From NCBI GenBank assembly GCA_023525975.1, contig CM042030.1:33536350-33600349 (forward strand): a stretch of DNA of 64,000 bases, in the 5' to 3' direction. This document shows, piece by piece, positions 47,648-57,513 of this stretch; positions within the stretch are counted from its first letter, which is position 1, and the number at the start of each line of letters is the position of its first letter. The position numbers and the translations under genes are program-made. This DNA is from Smallanthus sonchifolius (lineage: Eukaryota; Streptophyta; Magnoliopsida; Asterales; Asteraceae). Under the pieces are notes generated by a model. The model saw only the letters and a program-made list of their open reading frames with translations. It was not told the DNA's origin and made no database searches.

Positions 47648-48806
47648 GATGCCTTGATAGAAAACGGTTTCTTTTTAAGTTAAAACTTGCAAGGCCAGGC
47701 CTCCCCCCCCTTATCGTCCCCGATGAAAACCTAACCCTAGGTATTCGATTAAACCTGGTTACGCAAGAATCAACTGTTTAGACCATGGGGCTTTTGATAT
47801 TTGAACTAAAATGAAACTATTGACATAAAACTTACCCGAAGTGATTACGAATCGAAGGAAAATGGTAGGATGGAAAGGTTCGGCGCTCTTGGAGCTTGAT
47901 AGAGTTCCATAAGTGCAATGCGGGTAAATTGAAAGTTGGGAGAGTTTGAAATAGGGTATGCGAAAGTGTGTGAATGATTAAACTGATGGATTTCGCTTAA
48001 TTTGATCGATTTGATTTCGGGATAGTAGGGAACACTTGTTAATGCGGGTTACGCGTGTATTAAATCGAATGTTGGTGAAAATGGGTCGTGATTAGAGTCT
48101 AAATTCGTAATAGTATTGATTGAGCATGATTTACGGGTTTTGAATGCGTGAAATTCCTGGATTACAGTTTAAATTCAACTCGGTTTGACTCTGGAAAGTC
48201 AAACCGTTTGAATTCGAATTAAACCGCACCACTTGTTAAATTGGTAAGTTAATTGGATTGAAAACAGTTCGAAAATCATTTAAGTGCATAAGGTAAGTCC
48301 AATGCATTCGGGTATGATTGAATTCGATGCTCAATTTCAAGAAAATTCGTCCTATTTGACTTCAGAAAGTCAAAGGGTCGGTTAGAGGGTTAATAGTTCC
48401 AATTTGAGGTGTATAGGGCCAAGTGAAAGGGTGGGGGTTCAATCTTTTTGAGGGTTCAAGGTGTCCAATTGCATGGAAGGGTTCAAGACCACTTTCTTTT
48501 AGTTTTTAATATATAAGACATTTGGTTTTATTTATAAAAATTATAATCTCTTAAATATTATTTGTTTAATTTCATATATTTATAAGGAATTGTATTTTAT
48601 TTTTATAAAAAATACAATTTGTGTAAATAGTTTAACAAAATATATATATGTTTACATATTCATTTAAAATAAATACATATATACATTTAGAAGATGTAAA
48701 CACATGATTATGAGTTTTAAAACTTACAAATTGAATAAATGATCTGTTTAATAACAAAAAGTGTATATATATATATATCTCGGTCTAAGAAATCATGGAT
48801 GTTACA

Positions 48807-51048
48807 GTATCCTCATGTTGAGGGAATTTCGTCCTAAAATTTAGCTAATGTAGACCACTGAATCAGGAAGGAGGTGAGTGTTTTTGGTTCTCAATGTGTT
48901 ACGATGGTTGGTTCAAGGAGTATAACTGGTGACAAGATTTAGGTTTTGATACTCAAGGTCAGGTATGAATGTTGATGATGAATTTAGTTTTACAATGAAC
49001 TGTCAGGAGGTATTGTGAACCCTAAAGGTGAAATGTATTACTTGGAAGGGATTTGACGAGAACTTGATAATTAGGGTTTGTTTAAGGTGTAGTCTAATAT
49101 GCAAAAAAAAATTGTCAGTATTTCACAGCCATTGGTCTAGGTCACAACTTCACGTGACGCGAACAACGCTACTTCTGATAATATGATAGAGCACTTATAT
49201 ATAGGAAGTACCATCGGTGTATCTACCATGCCCTTGTCATATCACATCAGTTTCGTTGTTACATGTCATGATAAGTTTTAGGTCACAACACACTACAAAA
49301 TTTACTATGTTTTCCATGCGCTAATTTTTATAATTCCGTGTGCACCCGTAATTACTCAAATCATCGCATGGTCCGTATAGATCATTCCGTTGTGTGCGGG
49401 TCAAGAGGGGCACAATTTCACTCCGTTCATGTCTATTGTTTTCACATAAAAGTTATTAGAAAGTAACTATGTCCTCAGGTAGGCAGGTCAGTTAGCAACT
49501 AAGGAGTAATAAGGTAGTATAACGTAGAGTTTCTTAGTTTACTCGTGTTTGAACAAGAATACGTCAAACACCGAGTTGTTTTAAAGTGTTACAGCTTCAT
49601 CGTGTTTTAACAAGAATACGTCAAACCCCGAGTAGTTTCAATGTGTTATGGTTTTCAACTTTGGTGAACAAAGTGTATGACCATGCCTTGTGTTTAATGT
49701 AATCAATTAATTTCAACAATTGTAAGCAATTTAGTTTCGTTTATAATGTAGCACCCAAGTTTCTTGTATGATCTAGTGTCATGTAGCTTGTAATCAAATA
49801 GGTTTCATATGTAACGTGAACAATTTAGCATCATGTATATGGCAAGAACTGAATTTCATGTATGATGTTAGCCACTTAGTATCATGTATTTTGTAAACCA
49901 ATAATCTTTCATGTGTAATGTAAGTAATGTAGTATCACGTACCTTGTAACGAAATAAGTTTCATGTTCAATGTGGTCAATCAAGTATTGTATGTCGAACA
50001 ACCAATTGATATGTATCATGTATATTGCAAACAACCAAGTTTCATGTATTATGTGTTCAATCTGGTAGCGTGTGTATTGCAAATGAACAAGTTTCATGTT
50101 TTATGTGGTCGTGCTGTGTATCTAGTGAACGTGCATACGTAAGTTATTGAGTTTCGTACGTGACATATACTAACGAGTTTTGCATGTGATTAGGTGTTGC
50201 GGAGAAGCGTGTTGTTTTGCGTTCGTGTAAGATGTGGTAGTTAGGTTCTAGCTCTTTAAATCTCGTTGAGGTTTGTAGGGATGTTAACGTCTACGCGAAA
50301 TGGCTCGTCTCTTGAAGTGGCAAGGACACTCATATGTTACTGAAGGTGAAAGATAACGAGGAGGCTCTGTAAGCATTCTGAGTAATGTGTTTACGAATAA
50401 CTGATTTTTGTTTGTATATAGGTGATTGTAATTTGTTCTTGTTTGTAGATAAATAAGGTAGAGAAAGTATTGAGTTAAATAAATAAATAGACAATCTATG
50501 GGAAAAACTCTTTTTTGTTTACAATTTTCAATTATTATAAGGAGAATATTTTCAAGAGAAATTATTAGCTAAATAGTAATTGTATATTAATTTAGCTAGG
50601 GTTTAGAAATAATTACTTTAATGAGGAAAATAATAATTATTTATCAATTTGAAATAACATTTTTATAAAATAGGTTGTATTAAGTTCCTTTACAAAGTGA
50701 AAATGTTTATGAAAGAATTTATATTTCTGATACTCTCTAACAGTTTGATAAACATTTGGTTTGAAAATAACGAGGTTGTTTAAATCTAATAGGATGATTT
50801 GTTTATGAGGGAGATTGCCGGTGGTGTACCAAATCGTGTTGAATGAAGAGGGTGATACTTGGAAAATTTTGATGAAAATATGATGGGTTTAATTCACACT
50901 TACTTGTCAATCAATGAATAATAACCTTAGAGTTGGAATATATAAAATTTATTAAATGCTGAAGTGTGAAACATTATTCAAAACATAGGGGAATGGTTCT
51001 CAAACTGAAAATTTAAAGACAATAAATAGAAATTCCTGCTAACATCTC
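48807..51048 (-). other. N2 non-coding interior
   Basis: No ORF. On the minus strand it corresponds to N1 10175-11963 plus about 300 bases that N1 lost. It includes the ACATGA repeat field (about 49700-50110) and GGTACTTCCTATATATA at 49212-49196. The part next to the LTR carries the purine-rich tract (CAACATGAGGATAC). Confidence 0.75.
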
Positions 51049-51628
51049 TTGTAGTTTCCCACTAGAAGGAAGATAATCACCAAGACGAGTACCGCTATGG
51101 TCACTCGGGTAGCCGATCTGGCTTCAGCTTTAGCTGTCTCCGTGAGATGCTCCAGGATTTCTTTTTCGAGGATGGAGATTAACTCCTTTTGGTATCCTAA
51201 TTGGTTTGCTAGGCTATCTATCCTTGCAAGTCGTGCATTACCCCCTGCTCCATCCTTTGCCTCTCAAATTCTGAGGTCCTTACATATTGGTGAATGTCAT
51301 TGGTTGGAATTCCCATAATACTAGTCGGTGTCGTGGTATGCCTTACCCAAGGGTTAGGATGATACGGGTCGGGCATTAGATAAGGGTCTCTTAGTGGGGG
51401 TGGAAACTGATTGTGGAGACGGGGTGTCTGATACGGGTTCCTGGGTGCGGGTGATCCAGATGTTCGAAGTCTTGGGCCGGTGTTCCTAATCCAATCTGCC
51501 CTTACATCAAACCTTGGTCTAGCAGCTGGGGGTGGTGGTGACCGACACTCGGGTGATCTGATGTCTTCTTCCCAATTAGACTCTGCTCGGGGGCGGTATA
51601 CCGGGGAGGAAGGGGAGTAGGAGTCCAT
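51049..51628 (-). pseudogene. N2 copy of the N-family small protein, one 7-base deletion
   Basis: Same protein as at 9629-10174. It starts at the ATG at 51628 (MDSYSPSSPVYRP) and has an insertion of about 18 residues in the Pro-rich part. The frame breaks after MHDLQG because seven bases are missing relative to N1. Past that point the C-terminus is conserved, including ILEKEILEH and a hydrophobic segment TIAVLVLVIIFLLV followed by GNYKRC. Several residues of the hydrophobic segment differ from N1, but all stay hydrophobic. Confidence 0.75.
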
Positions 51629-52378
51629 GTCTAGTAGGAAACAACGAAAATGTGGTATGAAATAATAAAATATTGAGTGTTAAATATAGGAGTTCTCATA
51701 GGTTTAGAGTTTGACTAGTCATAACACCGAGCCTTCACAACAATATTTTAGAAATACAATTGACCTATAAGCAATGCATCCGTGAGGAGGATTCCCAGGA
51801 AAGAGGGGTGGGTCACTAGGACACACTTAAGTACCCTATCTTTCCTTAGCCAGAATCCCTCATGGGCCTACACACTCTTCCAGCCATCATGTATTAATAA
51901 CACTATTGTTGGGCTCATGGTCATGATGAGAATTGTTGTGGACTGGGCTTTGAGGCCCAAAAGTGAGGCTTATATGTTGTTGTAGGCTTCTTCTTCTTGG
52001 AGGGTAAGTGGGCTTCTAGTTTATTATTAATGGGCTTTAGGCCCAATAGTTTAGATTTAGACCACAAGAGGTGGTGATATTATATGTGTGAGTTTAAGGG
52101 TGTATGAAGAACTAAGTGTGTATGAGTGTGTGTGGAAACTTAGGATAGCACTTTAAATAAATCAAATAGGTAGTATTGAATAGGAGACAAAAGTTGGCAG
52201 GTAACGTGACACATAGACTATTGAGTATTGTATCATATGATGTAATTATATAGCATAACATATAAAATATTCACATAAGAAATAATCATGTAGCATGTAG
52301 TAGCATGGCATAGTATGGGTGTCCTAAGGTTATAGTCTAGGTCAAGAGTGTCTAATAACCTAATTCCCTATAACCAAG
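51629..52378 (-). other. N2 leader
   Basis: Untranslated. On the minus strand TTTCCTGGGAATCC...GCTTATAGG lies at about 51804-51764, corresponding to the shared leader motif of A1, A2 and N1. Confidence 0.65.
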
Positions 52379-52390
52379 GCTCTGATACCA
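52379..52390 (-). other. N2 primer-binding site
   Basis: TGGTATCAGAGC on the minus strand, three bases after the LTR end at 52394. Confidence 0.9.
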
Positions 52391-53235
52391 ATCTGTCACA
52401 CCCCAACCGACGGCGGAATACGTCGGGGCGGGACATGTAGACTGTTCATAAGCTCAAGGTTGACTAAATTGTAATATATTAAATCCATTTCAATTCAAAC
52501 ATAACATAAACCAATTCCAAGGTACATAACTGAAATACAAATTATTCTTGATTTAAAATTAACAAAGTCCTAAAGCCTATGTGTAGCAAGCGTTGATCAA
52601 ACATTAGCACCTAAAACATGAATAAAATAAGGTCAATTAAAAAGTTGGTGAGCATACACAGGTTTGTATATGGATAATATATAGATGTGAATAAACAAAT
52701 CCTTACATAACATGATAAAATAAGGCATTTATGGGGAGCAACTATTGTGCAACCAAAGTACAATCAAACCTTTGTAACTAGCATGCAAATTGTGTTGTCG
52801 GTAACAATCACCCCAATCTGGGTGGGTTTGTCAGACTCAATAGATCTATCATTGTTAACCGTCGGCTTGAATAGTTAATGATTGCACATAAATTGCACAC
52901 AAACAGTTAACACACCTAGCACTTAAACATAAAGCTCAAATTTTGCATACATGAATGTAAAGAGGATTTGTGTTTGTGTAGTTTGTGTAAATGTAAGCAA
53001 TTGTGTGTATAGAGATCATGTTTCACCCCAAAAAGTGTAAAAGAGTAAAAGGGGCTATGTAATACTCACCTTGTAATGAGTAGCTTGAAAGTTACACAAC
53101 TATGTTTGTTGTTGCACAAATATTCTAGCAAATCACAAGATTAACCTATGTTTGATGGAATATTTGTATTAATGATTTGTGCAAAATGAATAATGGAATT
53201 CTAATGCACAAAAGGGATTGATGTGGGTTTCCTCC

Positions 53236-53736
53236 TGTAGAAGCATGTTTTGTAACTATAGATTATATTCTATGTATCGGTGTACGTGGCTAGTACGTAG
53301 GAGGGTGTTCCTGAGTACTTAGCCCGCACACCAGTTTGGTCCTGCGTACTTGTCAAGTACGCATGACCAAACCATGCGTACTTAGTAAGTACGCAAGGCT
53401 TTTGCCTTGCGTACTTGTCAAGTATGCAGGTAGTGTTCCTACCCCTATAAATAGAAGACTTGTCTTCATTTGTAGGTGGAATCCTGGAACTAGGTTTAGA
53501 GATGTCCGGGTCGGGAAGAGCTCTTCTGACCCCTGGACCGTGAGCTTAGATGAGAGATGTGTGTTCCTTCGGTATGTAGTCTGTAATACGGGATGACTTC
53601 TTTGTTATGGATTATGTTTTGTTTCATTATCTTTTGTCTTTGTTCATGTTTTCTCTGTCTCGTTTCTTTGTTCCCACACAAATCACAAAACAGATCGTGT
53701 TATTTCCGCTGCGCGACGAGGCTCTCGGGACCTACA
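53236..53736 (+). repeat. C2 5' LTR (501 bp)
   Basis: TGTAGAAGC-like start, GGGACCTACA end. Three palindromes (GCGTACTTGTCAAGTACGC type) at 53343, 53375 and 53408, then TATAAATAG at 53446-53454. The intervals are themselves inverted (AGGC...GCCT, GCATG...CATGC). Confidence 0.88.
53446..53454 (+). promoter_or_regulatory. C2 TATA box
   Basis: TATAAATAG, 18 bases after the palindrome array, as in C1. The 3' LTR has it at 55849-55857. Confidence 0.65.
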
Positions 53737-53738
53737 AG

Positions 53739-53750
53739 TGGTATCAGAGC
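53739..53750 (+). other. C2 primer-binding site
   Basis: TGGTATCAGAGC two bases after the LTR matches initiator Met tRNA. Confidence 0.88.
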
Positions 53751-55606
53751 CTTGGTGTTCGTTGATTTGTGTTCCAGTTTTGATTTTTCAGGGTTTTGAG
53801 CAAAAACGAGTTCGTAACCTAAAATCCTTAAAATCGAGTTTGTTATCACTTCATTTGGTGTTTGGAAGGCTAAGGGTTTGTTAGATGATGTTTTCGAAGC
53901 TTTTGGAAGCATTAATTTCTCAGATCCGTCACTTTTCGAGCATTCTCCTCAAGATCCGTCAAGAACACTGTTGTAATGAACAAGAACGCAGAATCACCTT
54001 TTTGGCGTATTTGCTAAGTACGCATGGGTTAGCCCTGCGTACTTAGTAAGTACGCATGAGAAGTGACCTGCGTACTTAGCTAAGTACGCAAGAGCATTTC
54101 TCTGCGCACTTAACAAGTACGCATGAGTACTTGGCTTTGCGAACTTACTAAATACGCAACAACACCCTACATATGCGTATTTACTAAGTACGCATGGACA
54201 CTCTAGGATTCGAAAAAAAAAAAAAGTTTTTGGCGGGAAAACTTTTCTTGGCCAAAATTTTGTGTGATCATTTGTACGCGTGTTTCGGCCCATTCTTGAG
54301 AAGATAGTAATTTTGGTTTTTCCGGACCAGAATTTGTATATGATGTGGCTTGGCGAAACACGAACGAGATTTTTGTGGGATGATACCACTTGTCATACAT
54401 TGTTTAAGGGTCCATACCTGAAAATGTAGGCTACGAGTATCCGGGATAGTTATTTAATAGGGTATGAATGCTGAACTAATGGGAGCAATTGGGTCGTCAT
54501 CGGCTAAAGGTCTCGTTCTATTTGTGAAGATGTGGCTGCTTTGGGTCTTTTGGAAAGAGAATCATCTTGTTTAGGTATTCAAACCTGAATATGTAGGCTA
54601 CGAGTATCTGGGATACTTATTTAATAGGGGATGAATACTGGAACAACTTGAACCCAAGGATTTGCTGTTTTGGATCTTTGCAAAGGAATAAAAGAATAAA
54701 ATCCTGGACTTGTCTAGTTGTGCTTTTTGAGGATTTGAGTGAAGTGATGATGAAGCAGGTCATAGTTTACAAAGAAATGAAGGGGATAAAATCTAGTATT
54801 CATGAGACATTAAAGAGGTGGTGGAAAAGCCGTTGGTACTTCCTATATATATACCTCTTTGACGTAACATGGATCTCAACCGTGATTTCTCGTGTAAACT
54901 ATATTTTTCGTGTTTGATTCTATCGTGTGTCGTCAAGATGAAGCTGGATATTAGTTGGATTATTAGTTGAAGATGGAACCTTTTATCATTGGCGGATGGG
55001 ATAGGAAACATACCCTTGTTTCTGGTCTAGTCAGATGGAGCTTAAACTGAAAGGGGATATTGGAAATGAACATCTTCGGGAATTTGGTTGACTCGTGAAG
55101 ATACAGGATAGAGTTGGACACATCTGGTTGAAGACTTAAGTTTATCTTATTAGAATTCCTATGGGAGCTGATTAGTTTGATGCAGGTTATTGGAAACTCA
55201 AACTCTCTATCATATGCCAGCTGATTTGGAGTTGTCTTAGTCTACTATTGTTACCTGGTTAGGAAGACATTGTCAGACTCAGAGACCTAAGTCAGGGTGG
55301 AGGTTGCTACTGCTGAGAGGATGAACTACAATGAGTTGTGTTGGGTTAGTTGGTTCTTATTGAAGCACTTGGTTTGGTCTACAATGAAAGCTACAGTTAG
55401 AGGGAGTCGGGTTTGTCATCACTCGGCAACTGAAGACTGAAGTTTGAAGATTTGAAGATCTCAAGTGGAATGCCAGAAGATCAAGTCTCGCCAGAAGACA
55501 CGTGATGTCATTAGTTTAGAGGGATTCTGTTAGGACATTCTTTGTAAACTAATGATTATCAGTGTTAGTGATAGATAGAATTTGATTCTATAGTTAAGAG
55601 GGAGTT
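53751..55606 (+). other. C2 interior, non-coding
   Basis: No polymerase or gag ORF. About six diverged GCGTACTTAGTAAGTACGC units at 54003-54194 are followed by an A-run (54213-54225), in the place where C1 has its leader array. A block of about 60 bases at 54420 is repeated 167 bases later. GGTACTTCCTATATATA at 54835-54851 is shared with N1 and N2. Confidence 0.7.
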
Positions 55607-56103
55607 TGTAGAAGCGTGTTTTGTAACTATAGATTAAATTCTATGTATCGGTGTACGTGGCTAGTACGTAGGAGGGTGTTCCTGTGTACTTAGCCCGCAC
55701 ACCAGTTTGGTCCTGCGTACTTAGTAAGTACGCAAGGCTTTTGCCTTGCGTACTTGTCAAGTACACATGACCAAACCATGCGTACTTAGTAAGTACGCAA
55801 GGCTTTTACCTTCCGTACTTGTCAAGTACGCAGGTAGTGTTCCTGCCCTATAAATAGAAGACTTGTCTTCATTTGTAGGTGGAATTCTGGAACTAGGTTT
55901 AGAGATGTCCGGGTCGGGAAGAGCTCTCCCGACCCCTGGACCGTGAGCTTAGATGAGAGATGTGTTTTCCTTCGGTATGTAGTCTGTAATACGGGATGAC
56001 TTCTTTGTTATGGATTATGTTTCGTTTCATTATCTTTTGTCTTTGTTCATGTTTTCTCTGTCTCGTTTCTTTGTTCCCACACAAATCACAGAACAGATCG
56101 TGT
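55607..56103 (+). repeat. C2 3' LTR, end truncated
   Basis: Matches the 5' LTR but has four palindromes instead of three (55713-55833). It stops at ...CAGATCGTG, where N2 LTR sequence resumes with TTTTAATAAG. Confidence 0.85.
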
Positions 56104-57513
56104 TTTAATAAGAAAATGATTATACGAGTTTAAAATAATATTTATATAAATCTCAATAAATAATTGTATTTTAATTCGAATAATTGAAAGAATGAGTAAA
56201 TGATTTCTTTTGTTTGTAAATAAATATATAAATGAATAAATAGTTTGAATTAGGTATTTAAATAACTAATGAGTAAATAAATAAATCATTTTATTTAGTT
56301 AGTTTGATTTCCATGAAAATAAGTGTTAAAAATAATGATCTAATTAATAAATAATTAAATCAAAATTTAAGGTGTAAAGTTAGTTTTAAATGCTTTTATA
56401 TAATAGAAGAAAATTATATAAAGGATGTTTAAATCTTTGTAAGATAATGGGTTTATAAAAGTGATCCTAATTATATTTCAAATTTTAATTTATAAACCAA
56501 AGATTTAAAATAAATTATTTTAAATAACTATATTAAATAAACTAAATTTTTTTATTAGGTTTTTATTCTAAAAATAACAAATAAAATGGTTTCTCTTGAT
56601 AGTTTAATAATTAAATTTATTAAACTGATTATGAGTTTTTAAAGTTGGGAGAGTTTGAAATTGGGTATGCGAAAGTGTGTGAATGATTCAAACTGATGGA
56701 TTTCTCTTAATTTGTTCGATTTGATTTCGAGATAGTAGGGAACAGTTGTTAATGCGGGTTACGCGTGTATTAAACCGAATGTTGGTGAAATTGGGTCGTG
56801 ATTAGAGTCTAAATTCGTAATAGTATTGATTGAGTATGATTTACGGGTTTTGAATGCGTGAAATTCCTGGATTACAGTTTAAATTCAACTCGGTTTGACT
56901 ATGGAAAGCCAAACCGTTTGAATTCGAATTAAACCGCACAACTTGTTAAATTGGTAAGTTAATTGGATTGAAAACAGTTCGAAAATCATTTAAGTGCGTA
57001 AGGTAAGTCCAATGCATTCGGGTATGATTGAATTAAGTGCTCAATTTCAAGAAAATTCGTCCTATTTGACTTCAGAAAGTCAAAGGGTCGGTTAGAGGGT
57101 TAATAGTTCCAATTTGAGGTGTATAGGGCCAAGTGAAAGGGTGGGGGTTCAATCTTTTTGAGGGTTCAAGGTGTCCAATTGCATGGAAGGGTTCAAGACC
57201 ACTTTCTTATAGTTTTTAATATATAAGACATTTGGTTTTATTTATAAAAATTATAAACTCTTAAATATTATTTGTTTAATTTCATATATTTATAAGGAAT
57301 TGTATTTTATTTTTATAAAAATTACAATTTGTGTAAATAGTTTAACAAAATATATATATGTCTACATATTCATTTAAAATAAATACATATATACATTTAG
57401 AAGTTGTAAACACATGATTATGAGTTTTAAAACTTACAAATTGAATAAATGATCTGTTTAATAACAAAAAAGTGTATATATATATCTTGGTCTAAGAAAT
57501 CATGGATGTTACA

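Larger units (their letters stand above)
46270..48806 (-). repeat. N2 3' LTR, end truncated
   Basis: Matches 52686-57513 without C2. It keeps about 575 bases (47360-47935) that the 5' LTR has lost between AAAGTT repeats, including two tRNA-like modules. AT-rich. A TA run lies at 48763-48779. Confidence 0.88.
53236..56103 (+). mobile_element. C2: small non-autonomous copia-type LTR element
   Basis: 5' LTR 53236-53736, primer site, 1.87 kb interior without coding capacity, purine tract TTAAGAGGGAGTT, and 3' LTR 55607-56103 missing its last 35 or so bases. The LTR ends (GGGACCTACA) and layout match C1. It lies within N2 LTR sequence that is continuous in the other N2 LTR near 46815. No target duplication survives. 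Confidence 0.85.
46270..57513 (-). mobile_element. N2: non-autonomous LTR element on the minus strand, hosting C2
   Basis: 5' LTR at 52394-57513 (interrupted by C2), primer site 52390-52379, leader, broken small ORF, non-coding interior and 3' LTR at 46270-48806. The interior is homologous to N1. The LTR starts differently (TGTAACATCCATGATTTC) but ends with the same U5. The 3' LTR lacks its last 292 bases at the C1 junction, so the left target duplication is gone. The right flank begins AGATC. Confidence 0.9.
52394..57513 (-). repeat. N2 5' LTR, interrupted by C2
   Basis: The LTR is 52394-53235 plus 56104-57513. In its own orientation it ends CGTCGGTTGGGGTGTGACA beside the primer site. It has a donor GTGAGT at 53069 and a TTTTAG acceptor at 52611. 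It has lost about 575 bases relative to the 3' LTR. Confidence 0.88.

Noticed and set aside
53336..53912. ORFs in and after the C2 5' LTR
   Set aside because: They come from the palindrome array, the U5 and the primer-site region. No domain is present and the copies in the 3' LTR do not keep the frames.
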